DNA of 64,000 nt from Alteromonas sp. IB21 (GTDB taxonomy: Bacteria > Pseudomonadota > Gammaproteobacteria > Enterobacterales > Alteromonadaceae), in NCBI RefSeq assembly GCF_016405965.1, contig NZ_JAEFCD010000003.1:1-64000 (forward strand). Reading direction: 5' to 3'. How positions within the stretch are numbered: position 1 is the first letter of the stretch; each line of letters opens with the position of its first letter. The notes under the pieces are model-generated. The model was not told the DNA's origin and ran no database searches. It worked only from the letters and a program-made list of their open reading frames with translations. This document shows, in pieces, positions 1 to 8,889 of this stretch. The translations under genes and the position numbers were made by a program.

Positions 1-30
1 CGTATGCCGATAAAACACAGTGAGAAATAA
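1..30 (+). CDS. C-terminal tail of an upstream gene, possibly era (partial)
   Basis: An open frame runs from the window edge for nine codons (ending in ...HSEK) to a TAA at 28-30, which overlaps the recO ATG by one base. Nine residues cannot identify a protein. The suggestion of era (ribosome-assembly GTPase) rests only on the usual gammaproteobacterial order rnc-era-recO-pdxJ-acpS, of which the last three genes follow here. The overlapping stop and start suggest translational coupling with recO. Confidence 0.4.
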   Translation, partial: RMPIKHSEK

Positions 31-743
31 TGAACAACGAATGGTTAAATGCCTATGTGTTGCATAGACGCCCTTACAGGGAAACCAGCTATATTGTTGA
101 TTTTTTCACTCTGGAAGAAGGGCGGGTTAGTGCGGTTGCGAAAGGCGTAAAGAACAGCAAGTCAGATAAAAAAAGTCTGCTTCAACCTTTTCAGCACCTT
201 CGTTTGCAGCTTAGCGGCAAATCAGAGCTTAAAAACTTGCGACACGTTGAAAGTGTCTCGCCCTCCATAAATCTTGCGGGTACCGCCCTGTTTTGTGCCA
301 TGTATGTCAATGAATTAACTAACCGCATAATGCCTGCAGGCCTTGCTAGCGATGGTGTGCACAATGCGTATGAAAATGCACTGTTAGCATTACGTGATGA
401 AAGCGATATAGAAGTTACCCTGAGGCAGTTTGAATTTGCATTGCTTGATGAAATGGGGTTATTGCCCGATTTTACCACAGACGTGGAATACGAGATGCCG
501 ATAGTGGAAAGCGGAAACTACCATTTTCAGATGGATGCAGGATTTATTAGATTGCCAGAGGATGGGGCTGGCGCAGGTAGAATGCGCGGGTTACCCGGGC
601 AAGCGTTGCTCAGTTTGTCGCAGGGCGAATTTACCCCGCTCAGCAAGAAAGTGGCAAAAGTGCTTTGTCGTGATTTACTAAAACCGCTTATTGGTGACAA
701 GCCGCTGAAAAGTCGGGAACTCTTTATAGCAAAGCCACGTTGA
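30..743 (+). CDS. recO: DNA repair protein RecO
   Basis: RecO anneals single strands and, with RecR, loads RecA onto SSB-coated gaps in the RecF recombination pathway. The 237-residue product has the usual RecO length. Its N-terminal OB-fold begins with the typical stretch around AYVLHRRPYRETSYIVDFFT (residues 9-28), and the helical remainder contains the ALRQFEFALLDEMG-type segment (about residues 130-144). The start ATG overlaps the previous stop by one base. pdxJ and acpS follow in the same direction, the standard gammaproteobacterial arrangement, although 199 bp separate recO from pdxJ, so pdxJ probably has its own promoter. Confidence 0.95.
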   Translation: MNNEWLNAYVLHRRPYRETSYIVDFFTLEEGRVSAVAKGVKNSKSDKKSLLQPFQHLRLQLSGKSELKNLRHVESVSPSINLAGTALFCAMYVNELTNRIMPAGLASDGVHNAYENALLALRDESDIEVTLRQFEFALLDEMGLLPDFTTDVEYEMPIVESGNYHFQMDAGFIRLPEDGAGAGRMRGLPGQALLSLSQGEFTPLSKKVAKVLCRDLLKPLIGDKPLKSRELFIAKPR

Positions 744-942
744 GCCGTACAATGGGATGGCGATAGGGTTACGCAACGTTCATCTGAGCGAAAATTATTT
801 TCTCTTAACTCAAGTGCTTAAACAGCCCCGTACATTGAAAACTTTGTTACAATTGCTACACGTTAGAAAGGCGTATTACGCCGTTAAATCAACTTAATAG
901 ATACGAAGAGTGCTTCTTCGTTCTCTTACGCTAGGTGGTGAA

Positions 943-1680
943 ATGAGCACGATTTTATTAGGCGTTAACATCGACCATATCGCAACGCTTCGCAATGCGC
1001 GCGGTACACATTATCCAGATCCAGTGCACGCTGCTGATATCGCAGAGCGCGCGGGCGCAGACGGCATAACGGTTCATTTACGTGAAGATCGCCGCCATAT
1101 AAAAGACCGTGACGTTCGAATTTTGGCGCAAACTATCAATACCCGTTTGAATTTAGAAATGGCAGTAACTGATGAGATGCTAGCCATTGCCGAAGAAGTG
1201 AAGCCGGTCTTTTGTTGTTTAGTGCCTGAAAAGCGCGAAGAACTGACCACCGAAGGTGGGCTTGATGTCGCAGGCAATTTCGACAACATCAAAGCGGCCT
1301 GTGAAAGACTTGCTAATGCCAACATCCTAGTGTCTTTATTCATCGATGCAGATAAAGCACAAATTGACGCCGCTGCCGCATGTAATGCGCCTTTTATTGA
1401 GATTCACACTGGCCAATATGCAGAGGCCACCAGCGAAGAAGAGCAGCGTAAAGAGCTAGCCCGTTTAGTTGAAGGAATTGAGTACGCCGACAGCTTAGGT
1501 CTGAAAGTTAATGCGGGCCATGGCTTACACTATCACAATGTTAAACCTATTGCGGCTATTCCTCAGCTAATAGAACTTAACATTGGTCACGCGATTATTG
1601 CGCGCGCGGCGTTTGATGGTCTTCACACTGCCGTTGCCGATATGCGTAAGCTTATGCTTGAAGCCCGAGCGGGTATTTAA
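943..1680 (+). CDS. pdxJ: Pyridoxine 5'-phosphate synthase PdxJ
   Basis: PdxJ condenses 1-deoxy-D-xylulose 5-phosphate with 3-amino-2-oxopropyl phosphate to form pyridoxine 5'-phosphate in de novo vitamin B6 synthesis. The TIM-barrel begins [17 protein letters not shown], and the phosphate/active-site segments [11 protein letters not shown] and [11 protein letters not shown] are intact. I chose the ATG at 943 (245 aa, the family length) over an in-frame GTG at 910, because an AGGTGGTG ribosome-binding site sits at about 933-940 and homologues begin at this point. The gap upstream contains a small perfect hairpin (GGCGTA-T-TACGCC, 870-882) of unknown role. acpS follows after 17 bp and is probably co-transcribed. 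Confidence 0.96.
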   Translation: MSTILLGVNIDHIATLRNARGTHYPDPVHAADIAERAGADGITVHLREDRRHIKDRDVRILAQTINTRLNLEMAVTDEMLAIAEEVKPVFCCLVPEKREELTTEGGLDVAGNFDNIKAACERLANANILVSLFIDADKAQIDAAAACNAPFIEIHTGQYAEATSEEEQRKELARLVEGIEYADSLGLKVNAGHGLHYHNVKPIAAIPQLIELNIGHAIIARAAFDGLHTAVADMRKLMLEARAGI

Positions 1681-1697
1681 TAAAGGTAAGAAAAACA

Positions 1698-2078
1698 GTG
1701 GCTATTGCTGGGTTGGGAACGGATATTGTAGAGATTGCACGTCTTGGAAAAGGCGATGGTGCCAATGAACGTTTGGCCAAGCGAGTGCTTACGGCTGCTG
1801 AACTGCAGCAGTTCAGTGAGCACAGCACGCCAGTACGCTTTTTAGCCAAACGTTTTGCTGCAAAAGAAGCGGCGGTTAAGGCCTTAGGTACTGGCATTGG
1901 CAACGGTGTCAGTTGGCAACATATTGAAGTGCGCAATAACGACCTAGGTGCACCAGAGCTACACTTTTCTGGAGAGTTTGCATCAATATGCGAAGCGCGA
2001 GGTATAACACGCAGTGCAATCAGTATCTCAGATGAGAAGCATTATGCCGTTGCCACCGTTATACTCGAAACCGCGTAA
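1698..2078 (+). CDS. acpS: Holo-[acyl-carrier-protein] synthase AcpS
   Basis: AcpS transfers 4'-phosphopantetheine from coenzyme A to apo-ACP, activating fatty-acid synthesis. The 126-residue protein has the family length and both metal-binding acidic residues: Asp9 in GLGTDIVEI and Glu57 in RFAAKEAAVKAL. The start is GTG with AAAGGTAAG a few bases upstream. The pdxJ-acpS pair is conserved in many gammaproteobacteria. The 150 bp that follow contain no gene and presumably the promoter for rlmD. Confidence 0.95.
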   Translation: MAIAGLGTDIVEIARLGKGDGANERLAKRVLTAAELQQFSEHSTPVRFLAKRFAAKEAAVKALGTGIGNGVSWQHIEVRNNDLGAPELHFSGEFASICEARGITRSAISISDEKHYAVATVILETA

Positions 2079-2228
2079 ATACAAGCTGCCTTTTTTAGAA
2101 AGCTAGACGTCAGCAATTATGCTAACTGTCACTATTAACGTTCGCAGGAAGCATCAGCGGCAAATTTACATTTAAGGTCGAAAGGCCTAGCAATATCCAG
2201 CTATATATACAGGTAACCGGAGTCTCAC

Positions 2229-3689
2229 TTGGCAAACCTTTTCAAACAGTCGCGCAGTAAGCAAAAAGACAAAGCGTCTCGTACTCAAAATGGTGCTTCA
2301 AAAAAAGGGAGTGTCAGTGCAAACGCGCAGGTCGCTGGTCTGCGATTTGGGAAAGATAAGAAAACAGCGAAAAACAGCGCAAGCCAAGAAACTGATACGG
2401 TTACCATTGATGATCTAGATTGGATGGGTAACGGCGTGGTGCGTGGCAACCCTATGCTGTTTGTTGAAGGCGCTCTTGTAGGAGAAACCTGTGATATAGA
2501 GGTGTTATCTAGCAAAAAGAACGTCATAAACGCCAAAGCGAAAAAAATTCACACGCCAAGTGAAGCAAGACAAGCACCTTTTTGCTCTGTGTTTGATGCA
2601 TGTGGCGGGTGTCAGCTACAGCACATAAAGCCGGACGCTGCCCTTGCGCAACGTGATCTTGCCCTAAAAGTGATGATGGAACGTCAATTGTCTATGAAAT
2701 CGGACGTTTGGCAATCACCGTTAGTAGGGCCACGCCCTCAATATCGCAGAAAGGCAAGATTGGCAATAGATGCTCGCAACCCTGACCAAATTAAGTTGGG
2801 TTTTCGCGGATCCAGTAGCAACAAGGTTGTCAATGTAGAAACATGCCCTATCTTGGTTGACCCGCTTTCTACACTCATTGGCCCGTTGCGAGACGCGCTG
2901 ACAGGGTTCGAGTCTGCTCGCCATATCGGACACATTAGTCTTATCGCGGGTGATAATACCTCACACCTCGTTCTTAAACACACTAAAGCCCTTGAGGCTG
3001 AGCTTATTGATGCGGTGAGCGCATTAGTGAGCGAAAATTCCTCTGTTGGCGACCATAATATCGAATTAAAACTTGAGAATAAGCAAGGGCAAATTCGCAG
3101 TGTGGGTAATCATACTGATATTGTTATGAATACGGTAAATAGTTGCTCAATTTCACCCAGTGCTAACGACTTTATTCAAATAAATAACGTGGTTAATGAA
3201 AAAATGATTAACCAAGCAATAGACTGGCTAAGTCCTCAGCCTGACGAGCGTATAGCTGATTGGTTTAGCGGGCTCGGCAATTTCACCCTACCCATTGCTA
3301 AATCGGGTGCAAAGGTTCAAGCGGTGGAGGGGGTGGCCGAGATGGTGCGCCGCGCTAAAGACAATGCACAGCAACAGGGCATTGAAAATGTTGAGTGGCT
3401 GCATTTAGATTTAGCCGATAAGACCAACGTCGAGGCTTCATTGCAACAAGGCTTTGATAAGGTATTGCTCGACCCTTCACGAGAAGGGGCGTTGACTGTT
3501 TGTCACGCGCTTGTAAAAGCACTACCAAAAACGATAGTGTATGTTTCTTGCAATCCACGTACGTTTTCAAGAGATGCAAAGGTGTTGTTAGACGGAGGTT
3601 ATGAAATGGAAAAGGCGGGCGCAGTAGAAATGTTCCCCTTCACCCATCACATGGAGATGATGGCCTTGTTTACGCAAAAGCAGCAATAA
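2229..3689 (+). CDS. rlmD: 23S rRNA (uracil-1939-C5)-methyltransferase RlmD
   Basis: RlmD methylates U1939 of 23S rRNA using S-adenosylmethionine and carries a 4Fe-4S cluster. Cluster cysteines are visible at C119, C125, C128 (FCSVFDACGGCQ) and C206 (VETCPIL). The SAM-binding region is DWFSGLGNFTLPIA, and the catalytic cysteine is C441 in VSCNPRTFSRDAK. The product (486 aa) is longer than the E. coli enzyme (433 aa) because of a basic, Lys/Ser/Asn-rich N-terminus of about 55 residues before the TRAM-like domain. The chosen start is TTG with GGTAACCGGAG upstream; no ATG occurs before residue 66, inside the TRAM region. It is the first gene of rlmD-relA-mazG. Confidence 0.93.
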   Translation: MANLFKQSRSKQKDKASRTQNGASKKGSVSANAQVAGLRFGKDKKTAKNSASQETDTVTIDDLDWMGNGVVRGNPMLFVEGALVGETCDIEVLSSKKNVINAKAKKIHTPSEARQAPFCSVFDACGGCQLQHIKPDAALAQRDLALKVMMERQLSMKSDVWQSPLVGPRPQYRRKARLAIDARNPDQIKLGFRGSSSNKVVNVETCPILVDPLSTLIGPLRDALTGFESARHIGHISLIAGDNTSHLVLKHTKALEAELIDAVSALVSENSSVGDHNIELKLENKQGQIRSVGNHTDIVMNTVNSCSISPSANDFIQINNVVNEKMINQAIDWLSPQPDERIADWFSGLGNFTLPIAKSGAKVQAVEGVAEMVRRAKDNAQQQGIENVEWLHLDLADKTNVEASLQQGFDKVLLDPSREGALTVCHALVKALPKTIVYVSCNPRTFSRDAKVLLDGGYEMEKAGAVEMFPFTHHMEMMALFTQKQQ

Positions 3690-3701
3690 CGAGTAAAGGA
3701 T

Positions 3702-5885
3702 ATGGTATCGACAAGAAAGGTCCACGAAGCAGAGCGACCGCCCTTTGATGCGTGGTTAGACAGCCTAGAGCTTAATGCAGAAACAAAAGAAAAGCTAAGT
3801 GCAGTGTCTTCTATACCTGAGCGACTATTGATTGGTCAGGAAATGGTTGAGATTTTGTGTCAACTAAATATGGATGACGCAACGCTGCAGGCTGCGCTTG
3901 TTTTTCCTTATTGTGAACAACACGCCTTAAGTGAAGACGATATATATGAAGAGTTTGGCGCAGAGATTCGCGACCTTATTGTTGGCGTTCGCCGCATGGA
4001 TGCCATTAAGTCGTTACATGCGCGTAAAGTAAATGGCTCTGGTTTTGCTCAAAAGTCAGATGAGCAGCACATAGACAGTATACGTCGCATGCTTCTTGCG
4101 ATGGTAGAAGACGTGCGCGCCGTTGTCATTAAAATGGCTGAGCGCATTTGTGCATTGCAACAGGTTAAAAAAGCCGACGAAGAAACTCGTGTTATGGTGG
4201 CTCGGGAGTGCGCTAGTATCTATGCGCCATTGGCTAACCGTTTAGGCATAGGTCAGCTGAAATGGGAGCTTGAAGACCTCGCGTTTCGTTATCTGCACCC
4301 TATTACCTACAAACAAATTGCACAGCAACTTGACGGCAAGCGCAGAGAGCGCGCCGAGTACATAGAGACTATTGTAGGCGACTTGCAGAGCTTATTAGAT
4401 AGCGAGGAGATCCGCGCCGACGTTTATGGTCGTCCCAAGCACATTTTCAGCATTTGGAAAAAAATGCAGAAAAAGCGCCTTACCTTTGAGCAGCTTTTTG
4501 ACATACGGGCAGTACGTATTATTGCAGAGCGGCTTCAAGACTGTTACGCAGCGTTAGGTACCGTTCACGCCAGCTACAAGCATTTGCCCAACGAGTTTGA
4601 CGATTATATAGCCACACCTAAGCCCAACGGTTATCAGTCTATTCATACGGTTATTGTTGGGCCTGAAGGCAAGTCTGTTGAGATTCAAATTCGCACGCAG
4701 AAAATGCATCAGGATGCAGAACTTGGCGTAGCCGCGCACTGGAAATACAAAGAAGGCAGTACCGGTAAACAGTCGGGCTATGACGAGCGCATAAACTGGT
4801 TACGTCGCATACTGGCGTGGCAAGAAGAAGTGGCAGAATCTGGCGATTTGGTTGAAGAACTTCGTAGCCAGGTGTTCGATGATAGAGTGTACGTGTTCAC
4901 TCCAAAAGGGGATGTGATTGACCTTCCTCAAGGTGCCACCCCCCTTGATTTTGCTTACTATATTCACAGTAATGTAGGTCATCGATGCATTGGGGCAAAA
5001 GTGAACGGGCGCATAGTTCCTTTCACTTATTTGCTGCAAAGTGGTGACCAGATAGAAGTGTTAACGGGCAAAGAGCCCAACCCCAGTCGAGATTGGATGC
5101 ATCCTGGCCTTGGCTACGTCCATTCCTCACGGGCGCGTGCCACTATTCACTCGTACTTTAAAAAGCAGGACAGGGATAAAAACCTTGCTGCGGGTAAAGA
5201 GCTTTTAGAGCGTGAATTACAGCGGGCCCATTTACCCGCCAAAGTGCCACATGAAGCTTTCGAGAAGTTTAATCTGCAAACGCTTGACGATTTATATACT
5301 GCTGTAGGCGCGGGCGATGTGCGCGTTATGCAGGTGATTAACTTTATTCATCATTTGCAAGAGCCTCCAGCCCCAGAGCCTGAGATAAGCCCGAAGGTCA
5401 AAACGCGAAAGACAGCAACTGGCACAGGCAAAAAAGATGCGGTGGTCGTGCAAGGCGTGGGTCACCTAATGAGCCAATTGGCCAATTGCTGTAAGCCTGT
5501 GCCCGGCGAAGCTATTTTGGGATATATCACCCAAGGCCGTGGTGTAAGCGTTCATAAGGAAAACTGCGATCAGCTGCAGCACTTGTTATCTCAGCACCCT
5601 GAGCGTCAGATAGAAGTAAATTGGTCTGAAGAACTAAAAGTGGGCTTTGAGACAGGCATTGATATATTTTGTCACGATAGAACAGGGCTGTTGCGCGACA
5701 TCACTACGGTGTTGGCGAACGAAAACGTGCCGTTATTAGGTGTAAACAGCTTAAGTGACAAAAACAGACAAACGGCGCTAATCACTATTTCGATAGAAGT
5801 TCATGATCTCGACACGGTATCAAAAGTGCTAACTCGATTGCGACAGCTCAAAGGCGTGACTGATGCAAAACGCAAACAAAGCTAA
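3702..5885 (+). CDS. relA: (p)ppGpp synthetase RelA (GTP pyrophosphokinase)
   Basis: RelA makes (p)ppGpp from ATP and GDP/GTP when uncharged tRNA enters the ribosomal A site. The 727-residue protein has, in order, a degenerate N-terminal hydrolase domain (about 30-200, no HD motif in the FPYCEQHALSEDDIYEEFG segment, so no hydrolase is expected), the synthetase domain (YGRPKHIFSIWKKM; TPKPNGYQSIHT), the TGS domain (DRVYVFTPKGDVIDLP), a zinc-finger/CC segment (NCCKPVPGEAILGYIT) and a C-terminal ACT domain (about 650-727). It is 12 bp downstream of rlmD and overlaps mazG by 23 bp, the order also seen in E. coli. Confidence 0.97.
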   Translation: MVSTRKVHEAERPPFDAWLDSLELNAETKEKLSAVSSIPERLLIGQEMVEILCQLNMDDATLQAALVFPYCEQHALSEDDIYEEFGAEIRDLIVGVRRMDAIKSLHARKVNGSGFAQKSDEQHIDSIRRMLLAMVEDVRAVVIKMAERICALQQVKKADEETRVMVARECASIYAPLANRLGIGQLKWELEDLAFRYLHPITYKQIAQQLDGKRRERAEYIETIVGDLQSLLDSEEIRADVYGRPKHIFSIWKKMQKKRLTFEQLFDIRAVRIIAERLQDCYAALGTVHASYKHLPNEFDDYIATPKPNGYQSIHTVIVGPEGKSVEIQIRTQKMHQDAELGVAAHWKYKEGSTGKQSGYDERINWLRRILAWQEEVAESGDLVEELRSQVFDDRVYVFTPKGDVIDLPQGATPLDFAYYIHSNVGHRCIGAKVNGRIVPFTYLLQSGDQIEVLTGKEPNPSRDWMHPGLGYVHSSRARATIHSYFKKQDRDKNLAAGKELLERELQRAHLPAKVPHEAFEKFNLQTLDDLYTAVGAGDVRVMQVINFIHHLQEPPAPEPEISPKVKTRKTATGTGKKDAVVVQGVGHLMSQLANCCKPVPGEAILGYITQGRGVSVHKENCDQLQHLLSQHPERQIEVNWSEELKVGFETGIDIFCHDRTGLLRDITTVLANENVPLLGVNSLSDKNRQTALITISIEVHDLDTVSKVLTRLRQLKGVTDAKRKQS

Positions 5886-6828
5886 GCTTAGCGAAATGCA
5901 GCGGCTGCTCGACATAATGGCGCAGCTGCGCGACCCGAAATCTGGTTGTCCTTGGGATGTAAAACAAACCATGGAAAGTCTAACTCGCTACACCATCGAA
6001 GAAGCCTACGAGGTGGCTGACGCTATTGCCACCGGTGATATGCGCGAGATTAAGGATGAATTGGGTGACTTGCTGTTTCAAGTTGTGTTCTATGCGCAGA
6101 TTGCCAGTGAGTCTAGCGCATTTTCTTTTGACGATGTAGCGCAAAGCATAAGTGATAAGCTAGTGCGTCGCCACCCGCATGTTTTTGGCGCGCAGTCTGT
6201 CGATGATGGAAAAGACAGTGAAAAGGAAGGCGAAGCGCTTCAGCGAGCAACACTCAGCGACACTGCCTTAAACGCACAGTGGGATGCGATTAAAGCCCAA
6301 GAAAAGCAGCTAAAAAAGCAGCGTTCAGAGCAAAGTGGTCAAGCTGTAGAAACCAGTATTCTTGATAGTGTCCCCAAAGGAATGCCTGCACTGATGTACG
6401 CACAAAAGCTGCAAAAAGCCTGTGCAAAGGTTGGTTTTGACTGGCCTGATGCCGCACCTGTAATTGATAAAGTGCGAGAGGAAGTGGAAGAGATTCAGCA
6501 AGAGTTGGATCACAAGCAGCGGGCTGAAACCGCTGCCGAAGAGGCTTCGAAGCATGTAAACATCACTACCAATGACGAAGCGCTTCACGATAATCAAAAT
6601 GCCATAGAAGAAGAAATTGGCGATGCACTCTTTGCCATGGTTAATCTAGCAAGGCATTGCAAAGTAGATGCTGACACTGCGCTTCGAAACGCGAGTAACA
6701 AGTTTGCTAACCGTTTTAAAGATGTAGAGCGCCTGGCGGCAGAGCAAGGCGAGACGCTTGACGCATTGACCTTAGATGAAATGGAAGCTTTGTGGCAGCA
6801 GGTCAAAAAGTCGTCGTTTTCTGCGTGA
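5863..6828 (+). CDS. mazG: Nucleoside triphosphate pyrophosphohydrolase MazG
   Basis: MazG hydrolyses (d)NTPs to monophosphate and pyrophosphate and in E. coli moderates ppGpp levels, which fits its position after relA. Two MazG modules are visible: EEAYEVADAI...DELGDLLFQ (about residues 46-73) and EEVEEIQQEL...EEIGDALFAM (about 205-263), each with the Glu-rich metal-binding pattern. The product (321 aa) is longer than E. coli MazG (263 aa), with extra Gln/Glu/Ser-rich sequence between the modules (about 145-165) and inside the second (about 218-245). The start lies inside the relA 3' end; an ATG at 5896 is an alternative, shortening the protein by 11 residues. Confidence 0.94.
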   Translation: MQNANKAKLSEMQRLLDIMAQLRDPKSGCPWDVKQTMESLTRYTIEEAYEVADAIATGDMREIKDELGDLLFQVVFYAQIASESSAFSFDDVAQSISDKLVRRHPHVFGAQSVDDGKDSEKEGEALQRATLSDTALNAQWDAIKAQEKQLKKQRSEQSGQAVETSILDSVPKGMPALMYAQKLQKACAKVGFDWPDAAPVIDKVREEVEEIQQELDHKQRAETAAEEASKHVNITTNDEALHDNQNAIEEEIGDALFAMVNLARHCKVDADTALRNASNKFANRFKDVERLAAEQGETLDALTLDEMEALWQQVKKSSFSA

Positions 6829-6895
6829 TTAGCAGGTTTTGCGAACTAAAAACATTCCTCAATAATAAGCTCATCAGTAAATTTGCCTAACCGAA

Positions 6896-6914
6896 AATTC
6901 ATGGCCCATGAATT
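6896..6914. repeat. 19-bp perfect palindrome in the mazG-ybaN gap
   Basis: AATTCATGG-C-CCATGAATT: nine-base arms around a single central C, in the 275-bp gap between mazG and the ybaN-like gene. A second imperfect hairpin (arms about 6970-6979 and 7001-7010, one mismatch) lies further on. The symmetric form suits a dimeric repressor site for the downstream gene, but no regulator can be named. Confidence 0.5.
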
Positions 6915-7103
6915 AGACCAATGTAGATGGAAACTTTCCCATTTTGGCTTATGTTTATAAAGTAGTTTTGATTTCAGACAAGGCCGTTTAGGTCCGTTAT
7001 GTCTAAAATCTGTGTATAAAAATGGTACATTGGAAGGGTGTTTAACCGGTGTTAGTCAACGGCACTTACCAAGGAGTTGGATTAGATTGGGCGTAATTGT
7101 TTT

Positions 7104-7472
7104 ATGAAAAAAGTACTGTATTCAACGCTGGGATTGTTCTTAACGCTCTTAGGCATTGTAGGTGCCTTCTTACCCGTAATGCCAACCACGGTATTTTTGA
7201 TAGGTGCCCTTTTCTGTTTTACGAAGTCCTCACCGCGCTTAGAGAACTGGTTAATTCAGCATCCCAAATACGGCCCAGGTCTTGTTGCATGGCGAAAGCA
7301 TGGTGCAATATCGAAAAAGGTAAAATGCATTGCCTGCTGTAGTATGCTTTTAAGCTTTATTTTTGTTTGCCTGTTTGCATCTATGCCCATTCCTGCCTAC
7401 ATAGGCATTGGTCTGTTTATGGGAGTGGGCGCGTACTTTGTGGTAACACGCCCCAGTATTTCAGTTATTTAG
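7104..7472 (+). CDS. YbaN/DUF454 family small inner-membrane protein
   Basis: A 122-residue membrane protein of the DUF454 (YbaN) family, whose function is not established. The diagnostic N-terminus is present: a first hydrophobic helix (about 4-25) running into LGIVGAFLPVMPTTVFLI, followed by ALFCFTKSSPRLENWLIQHPKYGPGL and a cytoplasmic-looking basic loop. Two further hydrophobic segments lie at about 80-117. The ATG at 7104 fits the family start; a recognisable ribosome-binding site (CAAGGAG) lies rather far upstream at about 7071, so translation signals are weak. The gene stands alone and converges with the HMG-CoA reductase gene. Confidence 0.85.
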   Translation: MKKVLYSTLGLFLTLLGIVGAFLPVMPTTVFLIGALFCFTKSSPRLENWLIQHPKYGPGLVAWRKHGAISKKVKCIACCSMLLSFIFVCLFASMPIPAYIGIGLFMGVGAYFVVTRPSISVI

Positions 7473-7557
7473 TATCGTCAAAGACATTCAGTAACGCTTT
7501 ACTTGAGTAGTCTTTGTCTTATTTGAAGATGATAGCCCTGTGAGAAACTTAAAGGGT

Positions 7558-8724
7558 CTAGCGATTTCTACCCAGTCGTTCGTGGCTACTTACCCATTCA
7601 TCGGCCACCACAGCAGAACCCAAAGACAGATCGCCACACAACACGGTTGCAGCAACAATTTCAGCAAACTTATTTACGCTGCCTCTTTCTGTGCATCCAA
7701 GCACACTTAAACATTCGTTTTGGGTTGCCAGGCCTGTACCGCCACCATACGTGGCAACGATTAACGACGGAATAGTGACCGAAAAGTAATAGTCGCCATT
7801 TGGCGTAATTTCAGCGTAGGTAAAGCCTGCTGACGACTCAGCCACGTTGGCAACGTCTTGCCCGCAAGCGATAAACATGGCGGTAATGCCGTTAGCGAAA
7901 TGAGCGCCATTGTTAACGCTACCTGCCATCAGTGCGCCCATATTTGAATATTGGCGCTGCTTAAATAGTGCCTCTGGAGGACAGTGCATTATGTCTGTCA
8001 TTAGTTGCTTTGGCAGCGTAACTTCAGCTACCACCCGTTTTCCTCGGGTGCGCAAAGAATTAAGGTGAGAATGCTTTTTATCGGTATCAAGGTTTGCGGC
8101 CAGCACGAAATGGTCGATAGCGTTTGCATAGTTTGCTTGTATCCAATCGCAACCCGCTTTTGTGGCTTTACTTACCATGTTCTGACCAGCAGCATCGCCG
8201 CAGGTGAAATTAAACCTAAGCCAGCGCAGTTTAGAGGCTGCATACTGCTCAATATCTCTTAATCTGCCCACGCTGGTGGTGCTATCGCAGGCTTGTTTAA
8301 TTGCACTGAAATTTTGCTCTACCCACTTACCAAAGGCTAAAGCCTCTCTGGCATTGCTAAACGCGAACATAGGTGCTCGCTGCATAGCATCATCAATAAC
8401 CGTCGTAGTAATACCGCCTGCCTCTCTCGTTAAGCGCATACCTCTGCTGTAGCTGGCTGTTAGCGTGCCTTCTGTCGTCGCCATCGGAACGTAAAACTCT
8501 CCCTTTGCGTGCTCTCCGTTTACTAACATTGGGCCCGCAAAGCCAATAGGTACCTGTGCAACGCCGGCAAAGTTTTCTATGTTGCCTGATAAGGTTTCAG
8601 GCGGAATGGAGTAGTGCCCTAAGTGGTTTAACTGAGTGCCTGTCTCGCGGGCAATAAACTCACGGCGGGTCTGGCTCATATCATGGGTATAGTCGTTGTC
8701 TGAAGAACGTGGGATTTTAGGCAT
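7558..8724 (-). CDS. Hydroxymethylglutaryl-CoA reductase, class I type
   Basis: HMG-CoA reductase reduces HMG-CoA to mevalonate with two NAD(P)H. All class I catalytic residues are visible, numbered from an in-frame ATG eight codons upstream: Glu93 in ATTEGT, Lys224/225 in TDKKHSHLN, Asp298 in ACGQDVAN and His389 in SSHERLGRNR. The ENFAGVAQVPIGFAGP and GDAAGQNMVSKAT segments are also present. It is a soluble 388-residue catalytic unit without membrane anchor. I start at 8724, where AAAAAAGGAG precedes the ATG, rather than at 8748. Most gammaproteobacteria make isoprenoids by the MEP route, so a lone reductase is notable; no other mevalonate gene is in the window. It lies 165 bp downstream of the TPR gene on the same strand. 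Confidence 0.92.
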   Translation of the reverse strand: MPKIPRSSDNDYTHDMSQTRREFIARETGTQLNHLGHYSIPPETLSGNIENFAGVAQVPIGFAGPMLVNGEHAKGEFYVPMATTEGTLTASYSRGMRLTREAGGITTTVIDDAMQRAPMFAFSNAREALAFGKWVEQNFSAIKQACDSTTSVGRLRDIEQYAASKLRWLRFNFTCGDAAGQNMVSKATKAGCDWIQANYANAIDHFVLAANLDTDKKHSHLNSLRTRGKRVVAEVTLPKQLMTDIMHCPPEALFKQRQYSNMGALMAGSVNNGAHFANGITAMFIACGQDVANVAESSAGFTYAEITPNGDYYFSVTIPSLIVATYGGGTGLATQNECLSVLGCTERGSVNKFAEIVAATVLCGDLSLGSAVVADEWVSSHERLGRNR

Positions 8725-8830
8725 TAGGCCACTCCTTTTTTCTTCCATAATAGGAGCGCCGATCTCATATGAGAACTGTTTACAATTTATACATTAAGAT
8801 AAACGTAGCCTATGTAAATTAATTAAGCGA

Positions 8831-8855
8831 AGAAAGGCGCCTAATACACCTTTCT
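8831..8855 (-). terminator. Possible weak terminator/hairpin between the TPR gene and the HMG-CoA reductase gene
   Basis: On the minus strand the arms AGAAAGGTG and CGCCTTTCT pair (nine pairs with one G-U) around a seven-base loop, just after the TPR gene. The following bases are AT-rich but lack a clean T-run, so this may be an attenuating hairpin rather than a full terminator. If it does not terminate, the reductase gene could be read from the upstream operon. Confidence 0.3.
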
Positions 8856-8889
8856 ACCGCTAATATCTTGAACAGTTAGGCTCTGCCAA

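Noticed and set aside
7097..7342. Plus-strand reading frame overlapping the ybaN-like gene in another frame
   Set aside because: The ybaN-like frame has strong family similarity and hydrophobic helices; the alternative has no protein-like pattern.
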